Positions 1 to 6,985 of a stretch of DNA of 13,965 nt are shown in pieces. Numbering within the stretch: the first letter of the stretch is position 1; each line of letters begins with the position of its first letter. Source of the DNA: JASLCR01 sp046462475 (GTDB lineage: Bacteria > Patescibacteriota > Saccharimonadia > Saccharimonadales > Saccharimonadaceae); NCBI GenBank assembly GCA_046462475.1, contig JBKGVB010000020.1:1-13965 (forward strand), in the 5' to 3' direction. Below the pieces are notes generated by a model, which did no database searches, had not been told where the DNA came from, and saw only the letters and a program-made list of their open reading frames with translations. The position numbers and the translations under genes were made by a program.

Positions 1-1256
1 ACTGTTGCGATCTGACTTCTGAGGCTCGCTTTTGTTACAGCAGCAATGTCCTGACCATCAATAAAAATCGCGCCCTTAATGGGCTGATATAGCCCCATGA
101 GAAGGTTTGATATCGTCGTCTTTCCGCCACCCGACTCACCAACTAGCGCTAGCTTTTTCCCTGGAGAGATCTCAAAATTAATGTCGTGCAGCACATTCTT
201 CTCATTGCCATACGCAAAATCAACATTGTGATATTCAACTTTTCCGTCCGTCACCTTCAGTGCCAAAGCGCCCTTATCTTCAGGCTCAGATTCTTCTCTA
301 AGCGCTTCAAGATAGTCTTTGCTATTTGCCGCTGCCCGCTGATACATCTCAATAAAGAAATTCATACGCTGGAGTGGAAAATTCACTTGATTTACAAGAG
401 TGATAAGCAGCACCATATCGCCGATTGTCAGACCACCCGTTGCCGTCTGATAGAAAAGCACCAGGAAGATACCACCATAAATAACCGACTGCAACATTCC
501 GCGCTGAGAATTACGCACATGCCAGTGTCGCGATTGCTTCTTGGTGAGACGCACCATGTCCTTGATCCGTCCATCGAAGAAAGATAATTCGCTTCTTTCG
601 GTTCCAAAACTTTTTACCAGTCGCATCTGCGAGACAACTTCCGCAAAACGGCCGCTCGCTATATCAAAATGTGAATTCTTCTCATGCTCAAGCTCCTGCC
701 AAGTAGTACTTGAACGACGGGAAAGAAGCATATGCACAGGAATTAAAAGAAGCATCAGAACAGCAAGTGCCGGACTATAGTACGCCATGATTCCGAGTGA
801 AATCACTACGGTAAGTAGCATTTCGAGCAAGTTATTGGCAAAGAAATTAAGAAACTGTGTAATTTCACTAATAGCCCTAGAGAGGCGATTAATAATCTTT
901 CCTGTTACCTCACCGTCATAATAATGTTGCGGCAATGTCATGAGATGTTCATAGTATCGCGTCGAAAGTTGCTGACGTACTCGCACCGCCATAATATCGC
1001 CATAATATCCAGCGACATCGCCCAGGCCGTAGCTTATAAGATTCACTCCCAATACTCCGAGTGCAAGAAACACAATCGGCGTCATATCAAACAATTGCTT
1101 ATGCGCTACTATATTTACCATCAGGTTTGTTGCATCACGAATCAAGAATGGCGTCACCAAACCTAAAAGAGCCGTCACGACAGACGCAATAGTAATAAAC
1201 ACAAACAAACTACGGAGTCCGCTTGTTAGACGCAAGATTTCCCGAATATTTTTCAC
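1..1256 (-). CDS. ABC exporter, fused TM and nucleotide-binding domains (3' part missing)
   Basis: This is the N-terminal 418 codons of an ABC exporter half-transporter, cut by the left edge. It begins with GTG at 1256; no ATG lies in frame upstream. Membrane segments are visible near residues 15-40, 60-82, 140-160, 163-180 and 255-275, as in a type-I six-TM exporter domain. The nucleotide-binding domain starts near residue 335 with an A-loop Tyr349 (FAYG) and a Walker A motif GESGGGKTT at 373-381. The signature motif, Walker B and H-loop lie outside the window. A TATAAT hexamer at 1264-1269 ends 7 nt before the GTG, so translation is probably leaderless. It is divergent from the Rpf gene. 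The substrate cannot be told from sequence; lipid, peptide or drug export are all possible. The reading frame is intact throughout. Confidence 0.93.
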   Translation of the reverse strand, partial: MKNIREILRLTSGLRSLFVFITIASVVTALLGLVTPFLIRDATNLMVNIVAHKQLFDMTPIVFLALGVLGVNLISYGLGDVAGYYGDIMAVRVRQQLSTRYYEHLMTLPQHYYDGEVTGKIINRLSRAISEITQFLNFFANNLLEMLLTVVISLGIMAYYSPALAVLMLLLIPVHMLLSRRSSTTWQELEHEKNSHFDIASGRFAEVVSQMRLVKSFGTERSELSFFDGRIKDMVRLTKKQSRHWHVRNSQRGMLQSVIYGGIFLVLFYQTATGGLTIGDMVLLITLVNQVNFPLQRMNFFIEMYQRAAANSKDYLEALREESEPEDKGALALKVTDGKVEYHNVDFAYGNEKNVLHDINFEISPGKKLALVGESGGGKTTISNLLMGLYQPIKGAIFIDGQDIAAVTKASLRSQIAT

Positions 1257-1263
1257 TATATTT

Positions 1264-1269
1264 ATTATA
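1264..1269 (-). promoter_or_regulatory. -10 element for the ABC exporter gene
   Basis: Read on the minus strand this is TGC-TATAAT, a perfect -10 with an extended TGn. It ends 7 nt before the GTG start, so the first transcribed base should be at or next to the start codon. No convincing -35 hexamer is present at 16-18 bp. Confidence 0.7.
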
Positions 1270-1321
1270 GCATGGGCGTCGTCTACATACGTCGAATATA
1301 CCCCTTAAACATAAGCAACTC

Positions 1322-1350
1322 TTGACATGTATTGCATAGTTCGATATGAT
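1322..1350 (+). promoter_or_regulatory. Sigma70-type promoter for the Rpf gene
   Basis: TTGACA at 1322-1327 and TATGAT at 1345-1350 are separated by exactly 17 bp. This is the closest match to the sigma70 consensus in the window. It places the transcript start near 1357, giving a 5' leader of about 110 nt. Confidence 0.85.
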
Positions 1351-1356
1351 AGTACT

Positions 1357-1467
1357 TGTGTCTTTTTATGTGTGAGGTAAGAAGTACACGTTTCACCTCT
1401 GTTATTGAATACTACTAAGTCGTCTGATACTGGCGCATGACAGAGGGTATAAGGAGGAAGAAAATTA
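1357..1467 (+). promoter_or_regulatory. Structured 5' leader of the Rpf gene
   Basis: The leader contains CCTCTGT at 1396-1402 and its exact complement ACAGAGG at 1440-1446, which could form a stem just ahead of the Shine-Dalgarno. An upstream GAGGT (1374-1378) could instead pair with ACCTC (1395-1399). The two pairings compete for the same bases. A strong Shine-Dalgarno (AAGGAGGA, 1451-1458) follows. In Actinobacteria, rpf genes are often under ydaO-type c-di-AMP riboswitches; I looked for the conserved ydaO boxes and do not see them here. The structure is inferred from base pairing only. Confidence 0.4.
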
Positions 1468-2082
1468 ATGCGTAGAATTACGCCACTTCTGGTGGGTCTA
1501 TTTGCCGTGATTTCAATCGCAGCATTTGGCGCACCCGCTGCTCACGCAGCATCACCAACCACCACAGCAAAAAAAGTATATTATAAAGTCGAAGCAGGTG
1601 ATTCACTTAGCGTGATCGCCCAAAAATACGACACTAATTGGACCCGCATCTACGATGCAAACACGTCAATTTCTAACCCAGACGTTATTAACCCTGGGCA
1701 GAAACTACGTATCCCAAGCAAGAGCGAAAAGCTTACATCACGTCCTGTCGCATCGCAAGCCGTAGCTACTCCAAGCTACACTTACACTACCCAGGCAGCC
1801 TACAGCTATAGCTCTTCCCGAAAAACTACTGCAACATATAGTAGCGGCAACAGTGTGTGGGATAAACTCGCACAATGTGAAGCAAGCGGTAACTGGAGCA
1901 CTAATACCGGCAACGGCTACTACGGCGGACTACAATTTACCCAAGGCACCTGGTCCGGCTATGGCGGTACAGGATCGGCTGCAAATGCCAGCCGTGAAGA
2001 ACAAATTGCTGTCGCAAAACGCGTCCAAGCCTCACAAGGCTGGGGTGCATGGCCAGCATGTTCTGCCAAGCTTGGTCTGTAA
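1468..2082 (+). CDS. Secreted LysM-Rpf (resuscitation-promoting factor-like) muralytic protein
   Basis: This 204-aa secreted protein probably binds and cleaves peptidoglycan. Residues 1-27 form a Sec signal peptide (MRR, hydrophobic core, AHA cleavage site). A LysM glycan-binding domain spans about 37-84. A Tyr/Ser/Thr-rich linker follows (about 90-128). A transglycosylase-like Rpf domain spans 129-204, with the catalytic glutamate in AQCEASGNW (E138) and the conserved cysteine pair C137/C198 expected to form a disulfide. The GGLQF box, typical of this lysozyme-like fold, is at 153-157. The ATG is supported by AAGGAGGA 9 nt upstream. It is one of the few genes here with a real leader and ribosome-binding site, which suggests separate control. 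In an epibiont it could act on its own wall or on a host actinobacterium's wall; the sequence does not decide this. Confidence 0.95.
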   Translation: MRRITPLLVGLFAVISIAAFGAPAAHAASPTTTAKKVYYKVEAGDSLSVIAQKYDTNWTRIYDANTSISNPDVINPGQKLRIPSKSEKLTSRPVASQAVATPSYTYTTQAAYSYSSSRKTTATYSSGNSVWDKLAQCEASGNWSTNTGNGYYGGLQFTQGTWSGYGGTGSAANASREEQIAVAKRVQASQGWGAWPACSAKLGL

Positions 2083-2113
2083 ACAATACATATTTAGATA
2101 ACCCCCAATAATA

Positions 2114-2155
2114 AAAACATCCGGCACGCCTCACGCGCGTTTTGCCGGATGTTTT
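2114..2155. terminator. Bidirectional terminator between Rpf gene and pheT
   Basis: A perfect 13-bp inverted repeat (2114-2126 with 2143-2155) has AAAA at its left foot and a T-rich tail at its right, so it works on both strands. It serves the convergent Rpf gene and pheT. Confidence 0.92.
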
Positions 2156-2163
2156 CTTTTCTG

Positions 2164-4623
2164 CTAAATACGTTCAGCGCCGCACGTGCGCTGCGCCGCG
2201 TCACCTGCCGCTTCAACTAGTTTAGTCACATCGTCTTCTCGCAAAGTCCGATCATGGCTTGTCACTTTGATACGCAAGGTAACTGTCTTGGTCGATACAT
2301 CATTCTCTGACTGGTATATACTTACTGGCGATATTGCAATTGAAAGTTCCGCGCCTACCGCACTAATCGCCTTAATAACTGTTTCGTAAAGAGTTTCATA
2401 GGTCACATCTACCGAAACTTTGAGTGAAATATCCTGCGTAATACTTGGGTATTTCGAAAGTGGCGTATACGCTTCATCTTTCTTAGCAGTCTTTACAAAT
2501 GATAGGAAAAGCTCGAAGCCAGCACTTGCCTCTGGCAATTTAAATGCCCTCAGTACTGATTGCCTATACTCGCCTACTATACCGCCGAATCGCTCACCAA
2601 CCCACAGCATCGCAGAGCGCTTTGGATCGAATGGTGCAGCGAGCTGCTTTAATACATCATATTCGCCGAAGTCAAAATCTGATAGTGGCTGATAGCGAAC
2701 GATATCTTGATCGATTAGCTGCTCAACGATTCGCTTTATATTGTAGTATGGCGCATCACCGCTACTTTTCTTGTTTGCATACACGCCCGCAAGACGATCA
2801 AACTCACGAGGCAAACCTTCATCATCAAACTCATCTTTATGATGGCCCTTACCGATTTCAAATAGCGTCAGCTCATCATATCCATTACGGATATTTGCAT
2901 TTACATGAGAGAGTAAGCTTGGCAAAACACTCAACCTGTAATACTGGAGATCCGGGCTTAGTGCGTTACCAAGTTGAAATGCCTTGTCGGGGTTTTGTCC
3001 TGCATTTTTTAATACTTTTTCGTGTACGAAGCTATATGTCAGTACTTCATTTGCACCAGCCCGTGATAAGTCTTCACGAATAGATTGCTTCAGTTCACGC
3101 AACTCATTCTTTAGTGCTGGCTTCATACTTCTAGTCGGCAGTTCTCGTGGCAATTTATCGAATCCATAAAGACGACCGACTTCTTCTACAATATCTTCTG
3201 GAAGTTCAAGATCCGTACGCCAAAATGGCGGTGTAATCGTAAACTCTCCACTGACTTTCATTTCTACGTTTTCGAGAAGTAACCTTGTCTCGCCTTCTTC
3301 CAAGCTAAGCCCAAGTCGTTCATTAATAAACTTCTGACTCACTGAAACATCATTTCCCATTTCACCACCCGACCTTTGATCGAATACCTCGCTCGCCTGC
3401 TCGGCTGACGAGACATCTTTAACACTCATCATAAGCAGATTCATAATGTAATCGTTCTGCAGTGGTGATTGACCTTTATTAAACCTGGTCAATGCATCGG
3501 TAAATACGCCGTGTCGCATACTACTTTTGCGCGCTGCATACATATCAAACGTGGCGACTTCAAGCACAATATTCTTCGTATCGGCCGAGACTTCACTATT
3601 GCCACCACCCATGATACCGCCAAGTCCGATAGGACCTTCGCCATCAGCAATGACGATGTCGTCTTCCGTCAGTTCATACGTTTTATCATTGAGCAGTGTG
3701 ATCGTCTCACCTGCTTTCGCCATACGCGCACCGATTGTTGCACCGCGAATCTTATCATAGTCATACGCATGCGTCGGCTGTGCGGTTAGTAGCATTACAT
3801 AGTTTGTGACGTCGACAATATTATTTATCGGCTTGGAACCCATAGCGACAAGTGCACATTGCAGCCAGACAGGACTTGGTTTAATCTCGACATTTTTCAT
3901 AGCCGTAAACATCACGCGAGGCACTTTTTCTCCCGCTTCATTGAATACTACAAGTTCCAGGCCTTCACCGGCTTCAAATGTTGGCGCACCCAGGTACCAA
4001 TCCGGGCTAATAAATTGGTGGCCCAAAATTCCAGCAATTTCGCGCGCAACGCCAAGCTGCCCGAAGAGATCCGGGCGATGCGTAAACATTTTGTTTTCAA
4101 TATCGATGATAGTATCGTCAAGTCCATACACTTTTGCAAAACTTGCTCCAGGTGCAATCTCTACGTCGCTTGGCTTCCACTCATCAGGATTAATCTCTAA
4201 GATTCCTTCATGATCAGTACCGATTGCAAGTTCGTCAGCAGCCGCAAGCATGCCGTTACTCATCACACCACGAAGCTCGCGCGCACCAAGTTTGAATTCC
4301 TCACCCGTACCGTAGGTACTTGGCACGACACTTTCTGGCGGCAACCATACGGCCCACATATCCGCGTGTACATTTGGCGCACCACAGACAACTTGAATCA
4401 ACTCACCTGTACCAGCATCTATCTTACATACATTTAATCGATCGGCATTTGGATGCTTTTCGCACTCTACAACTTTTACAATTTTCGCATCTTTATATTT
4501 ATCTGCGAGATCGATAACTTCTTCGACACCGCCGAGCTGCTCATTGATTCGTTTTACCAATTCACCGACTGGAGGCAGTTCAAAATCGATATATTGCTTT
4601 ACTGTATTTAGACTTACTCGCAT
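2164..4623 (-). CDS. pheT: Phenylalanine-tRNA ligase beta subunit
   Basis: This is the 819-aa beta subunit of the (alpha-beta)2 PheRS, which charges tRNA-Phe in the cytoplasm. The domains follow the normal bacterial order: an N-terminal OB-fold tRNA-binding domain (about 40-150, with the HPNADRLNVCK motif); the B3/4 editing domain (about 215-395); the B5 domain (about 425-495, ending WRTDLELPEDIVEEVGRLYG, then FDKLP); a catalytic-like core; and a C-terminal FDX-ACB anticodon-binding domain (about 725-819, starting at PLSKYPSITQDISL). Length is normal. It starts with ATG at 4623. TATAAT at 4634-4639 ends 10 nt upstream and there is no Shine-Dalgarno. It is separated from pheS by a wall-protein gene, which is unusual because pheS and pheT are normally adjacent. 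Confidence 0.97.
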   Translation of the reverse strand: MRVSLNTVKQYIDFELPPVGELVKRINEQLGGVEEVIDLADKYKDAKIVKVVECEKHPNADRLNVCKIDAGTGELIQVVCGAPNVHADMWAVWLPPESVVPSTYGTGEEFKLGARELRGVMSNGMLAAADELAIGTDHEGILEINPDEWKPSDVEIAPGASFAKVYGLDDTIIDIENKMFTHRPDLFGQLGVAREIAGILGHQFISPDWYLGAPTFEAGEGLELVVFNEAGEKVPRVMFTAMKNVEIKPSPVWLQCALVAMGSKPINNIVDVTNYVMLLTAQPTHAYDYDKIRGATIGARMAKAGETITLLNDKTYELTEDDIVIADGEGPIGLGGIMGGGNSEVSADTKNIVLEVATFDMYAARKSSMRHGVFTDALTRFNKGQSPLQNDYIMNLLMMSVKDVSSAEQASEVFDQRSGGEMGNDVSVSQKFINERLGLSLEEGETRLLLENVEMKVSGEFTITPPFWRTDLELPEDIVEEVGRLYGFDKLPRELPTRSMKPALKNELRELKQSIREDLSRAGANEVLTYSFVHEKVLKNAGQNPDKAFQLGNALSPDLQYYRLSVLPSLLSHVNANIRNGYDELTLFEIGKGHHKDEFDDEGLPREFDRLAGVYANKKSSGDAPYYNIKRIVEQLIDQDIVRYQPLSDFDFGEYDVLKQLAAPFDPKRSAMLWVGERFGGIVGEYRQSVLRAFKLPEASAGFELFLSFVKTAKKDEAYTPLSKYPSITQDISLKVSVDVTYETLYETVIKAISAVGAELSIAISPVSIYQSENDVSTKTVTLRIKVTSHDRTLREDDVTKLVEAAGDAAQRTCGAERI

Positions 4624-4633
4624 AACTATCCAA

Positions 4634-4639
4634 ATTATA
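4634..4639 (-). promoter_or_regulatory. -10 element for pheT
   Basis: TATAAT on the minus strand, ending 10 nt before the pheT ATG. No good -35 is visible. It suggests that pheT can be transcribed independently of the upstream genes, with almost no leader. Confidence 0.55.
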
Positions 4640-4668
4640 CCGTATTTCTACGTTTTACGCGGCGAAAA

Positions 4669-5526
4669 CTACCTGCCGTCATGATTCGTCCAGTCAGTCG
4701 CTAGATCAAAGCCATATGGATATCTCGCGGCAAATCCACCAGTATCATAGACCTTGCCCGGACCCATGCTTGTCTGCACGACCGTACAACGAGGATACGA
4801 AACGTAATTTGCCGCCACTAGGATATACCCATCCGAGTCGACTTTAGCGCCGTCAGATCGTATATGATAGCCGCCTTTCCCACAAGCACCAATGACAACA
4901 TTCATTGGCAAATCATAATATGTCTCGCGGTGCGCCACGCCGTTGCTATCGACAAAGACTTGCGCGCCCTTCGACGCCGTCAATGCATTTGGTAGTGGCT
5001 TGAAAACTACTCGTTGGACTTTTTTCAGCTTGGCACGCTCGACGACCAGTACGACAGACGCTCCATCTTTTACAATATCTCCTGATCGAAATACTGTTTT
5101 ATCTTTGCTGCTTAGCGGCTTCTGTTTGGCATCTTTTAAAATCGTATTCGGTGATTGCGCGACTGTCATGACAATTTCATGCAAACTACCATCAATAATC
5201 GTAACTGGTCGAGACCTATAAATAATTACGTCGACATATGGTTCTACGAGTTTGCTATTCTCCGATGGCTCAACAATATCATGCGAATCGACCGTAATTT
5301 CAGCATCCTTCAAAGCGTCCCGCACCGTACCTGCATGTGTCAAAATAATCTGTTGATTCCCGCGATCATAAAATGTCACTAGCCGCTTCGGCTTCGCCGA
5401 CTCAGACGAATGAGTCAAAGCATACGCCAGTAACACACCTAAAAGTATCAGCACGGTGAATGCGATTAAAAGAAATTCTCTTTGTTTTAATATTTTTAAA
5501 AGTTTCTTCTTCGTTTTTTTCTTCAT
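4669..5526 (-). CDS. Membrane-anchored DUF348 / 3D-like cell-wall protein (YabE/RpfB N-region type)
   Basis: This 285-aa protein starts with a lysine-rich cytoplasmic stretch and one TM or uncleaved signal anchor (about 17-37). Two DUF348-type ubiquitin-like modules follow (about 48-95 and 97-145), like those of the YabE/RpfB family. A third, degenerate segment (about 150-185) may be G5-like. The C-terminal 75 residues resemble the 3D domain: the VYDTGG box followed by DLATDWTNHDG matches the aspartates that give the fold its name. The likely role is in peptidoglycan remodelling outside the membrane; activity is inferred. The ATG at 5526 has no clear Shine-Dalgarno. A possible -10 (TATAGT, 5559-5564) lies 32 nt upstream. 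The gene sits between pheS and pheT, 69 bp and 45 bp from them, on the same strand. Confidence 0.85.
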   Translation of the reverse strand: MKKKTKKKLLKILKQREFLLIAFTVLILLGVLLAYALTHSSESAKPKRLVTFYDRGNQQIILTHAGTVRDALKDAEITVDSHDIVEPSENSKLVEPYVDVIIYRSRPVTIIDGSLHEIVMTVAQSPNTILKDAKQKPLSSKDKTVFRSGDIVKDGASVVLVVERAKLKKVQRVVFKPLPNALTASKGAQVFVDSNGVAHRETYYDLPMNVVIGACGKGGYHIRSDGAKVDSDGYILVAANYVSYPRCTVVQTSMGPGKVYDTGGFAARYPYGFDLATDWTNHDGR

Positions 5527-5558
5527 GAGAAGGCGCCTAGTTATCAGCTTACTCCCCT

Positions 5559-5564
5559 ACTATA
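5559..5564 (-). promoter_or_regulatory. Possible -10 for the 3D-like wall gene
   Basis: TATAGT on the minus strand, 32 nt before the ATG. The spacing differs from the leaderless pattern of most neighbours, so this is the weakest promoter call in the block. Confidence 0.3.
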
Positions 5565-5595
5565 CACCCGCCCCGCTATCCGCGCTCGAATAGGA

Positions 5596-6633
5596 CTAGA
5601 ACTGCTTTAAGAAATCTAGCTTTGCGCTTTCAAAATGGCGTACGTCTTCGATATTGTGCTTCATCATTACCAGACGATCGACACCGCAGCCAAAGGCAAA
5701 TCCAGTGTATTCATTTGGATCGATGCCTGCAGCCCTAAGGACATTTGGATGAATCATACCGCAACCGAGTAATTCGACCCAGCCTTCACCGCTACACACT
5801 TTACAGTCCGGTTTCTTGCCTTCACAGAATGGACAACTGAGTGCAAATTCAAAACTAGGCTCAGTAAATGGGAAGTAGAATGGATTCACTCGTACATCAA
5901 GCTTCTTGTCGTAATATTCCTGCAAGAATTCCTGCAGTGTTGCGATGAGCATACCGGCATGCACGCCCTTTGCCACATACACACCCTCAACCTGATAGAA
6001 GGTATGTTCATGCCGTGCATCCAGGTCTTCGTTTCGAAATACTCGGTCTGGTACGACGGCCGCAATCGCTTCACCATTTTCTAGATTTTCACGATATTTC
6101 CTAAGCACCCGATTTTGCATCGTCGAGGTATGCGCAGGTGCGATGAACGGGTCGCCGTCTTTGTCTGTCTCAACCGTCATGAACGTATCGTAGTCGTCAC
6201 GTGCAGGATGACCCTTTGGAAAGTTCAAGCTCTCAAACATATGGTATTGATCATCGATCTCACGGCTCTCCTCAATTGCAAATCCCATGCGACCAAAAAT
6301 ATCACTTAGTCGTGCAATTTCTTGCATTAGCGGGTGAATCGAACCACTTTCACTTGGCAAAAGACCTGGAATCTCGGCATTTATATCCATCGGTGCGGTC
6401 ACATCAATCGGCGGCAGCTCAACAGCTTTGTCGACTTCGGCAGCAACTTTTTCTTTGAGCTCTTGGCTTAGGGCATTCACCGCCTGACCAAACTCTTTCC
6501 GCTGTTCGGGCGCAATATCTTTAATAGAAGACAAAAGCTCCTTTAGTTCTGGCGCTTTTAAAATCTCACGCTTGTCTTCAAGCGTCTCATAACGAGCCAG
6601 TAGCTTTTCTCGAGTGTTAGCAATAGTTTCCAT
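5596..6633 (-). CDS. pheS: Phenylalanine-tRNA ligase alpha subunit
   Basis: This 345-aa catalytic subunit of PheRS has an N-terminal coiled-coil tRNA-binding arm (about 1-75) and a class II synthetase core. Recognisable motifs are HPLMQEI (100-106), GHPARDDYDTF (141-151), motif 2 FRNEDLDARHEHTFYQVEG (199-217), LGCGMIHPNVL (289-299) and motif 3 GFAFGCGVDRLVMM (311-324). Four cysteines, C267, C270, C277 and C280, form a CPFC...CKVC knuckle next to the active-site strand, as in some Firmicutes PheS. The usual RTxTS motif reads APAHTS (165-170). TATACT at 6642-6647 ends 8 nt before the ATG, with no Shine-Dalgarno. It lies 42 bp downstream of a small membrane-protein gene and 69 bp upstream of the 3D-like wall gene. 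Confidence 0.97.
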   Translation of the reverse strand: METIANTREKLLARYETLEDKREILKAPELKELLSSIKDIAPEQRKEFGQAVNALSQELKEKVAAEVDKAVELPPIDVTAPMDINAEIPGLLPSESGSIHPLMQEIARLSDIFGRMGFAIEESREIDDQYHMFESLNFPKGHPARDDYDTFMTVETDKDGDPFIAPAHTSTMQNRVLRKYRENLENGEAIAAVVPDRVFRNEDLDARHEHTFYQVEGVYVAKGVHAGMLIATLQEFLQEYYDKKLDVRVNPFYFPFTEPSFEFALSCPFCEGKKPDCKVCSGEGWVELLGCGMIHPNVLRAAGIDPNEYTGFAFGCGVDRLVMMKHNIEDVRHFESAKLDFLKQF

Positions 6634-6641
6634 TGAGTAAT

Positions 6642-6647
6642 AGTATA
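6642..6647 (-). promoter_or_regulatory. -10 element for pheS
   Basis: TATACT on the minus strand ends 8 nt before the pheS ATG. A partial -35 (CTGTCA) lies 18 bp further upstream. The arrangement predicts a leaderless or near-leaderless mRNA. Confidence 0.6.
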
Positions 6648-6675
6648 CAGAAGATTACGTCGGGATGACAGAGGA

Positions 6676-6918
6676 TTACGGTGCGACTGCTTTGATCGCA
6701 AAGAGAATCAGAATAATCACTGCAATAGCAATAATAACTATCCATGCCAGCGCAAGGCTTGATGTCTTTTTAGTATTCTCTAGGTATGCAGAATCTTCGA
6801 CACCGTCTACTGGCTTGCCCTCACTGGCTGCTTTCTTTTTTGCTTTTTCATGAAGCTCAGCCGCAATTCGTTTTTGCAGCTCAGTGCGGTTATCGTCTTG
6901 GTTAAGAAATAAGGCCAT
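6676..6918 (-). CDS. Small tail-anchored membrane protein, unknown function
   Basis: This 80-aa protein has a charged, helical N-terminal half (about 5-35, rich in Lys/Glu/Ala) and one hydrophobic segment near the C-terminus (about 54-77), so it probably anchors by its tail with the charged part in the cytoplasm. I chose the ATG at 6918 rather than the in-frame ATG at 6957. TACAAT at 6925-6930 ends 6 nt before 6918, and the longer form would begin upstream of that promoter. It is the first gene of the minus-strand block that continues into pheS, 42 bp away. I do not recognise a family. The charge pattern and intact frame argue that it is real. Confidence 0.7.
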   Translation of the reverse strand: MALFLNQDDNRTELQKRIAAELHEKAKKKAASEGKPVDGVEDSAYLENTKKTSSLALAWIVIIAIAVIILILFAIKAVAP

Positions 6919-6924
6919 AGCTTT

Positions 6925-6930
6925 ATTGTA
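6925..6930 (-). promoter_or_regulatory. -10 element for the 80-aa protein gene
   Basis: TACAAT on the minus strand ends 6 nt before the ATG at 6918. This decides the start codon of the small protein. It also marks the probable 5' end of the 6918-2164 block. Confidence 0.6.
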
Positions 6931-6943
6931 CATCAGAATATGA

Positions 6944-6949
6944 TATACT
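6944..6949 (+). promoter_or_regulatory. Possible -10 for the aquaporin gene
   Basis: TATACT on the plus strand would start transcription near 6956. This leaves a leader of about 30 nt containing a strong Shine-Dalgarno (AAGGAGGG, 6969-6976). It is back to back with the promoter of the divergent small protein. Confidence 0.45.
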
Positions 6950-6985
6950 TTAGCCATATTCTATATATAAGGAGGGAATATATTT

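Noticed and set aside
1357..1467. ydaO-type c-di-AMP riboswitch ahead of the Rpf gene
   Set aside because: Expected from actinobacterial rpf genes, but the conserved boxes are absent and the leader is shorter than usual for that class; kept only as an unclassified structured leader.
2186..4517. Several plus-strand open frames of 60-180 codons opposite pheT
   Set aside because: They are shadows of the pheT reading frame, without promoters, Shine-Dalgarno or recognisable protein features.
6655..6680. Direct repeat GARGATTACG near the pheS promoter
   Set aside because: Two short imperfect copies, one overlapping the stop of the small protein gene; not enough to call a regulatory site.
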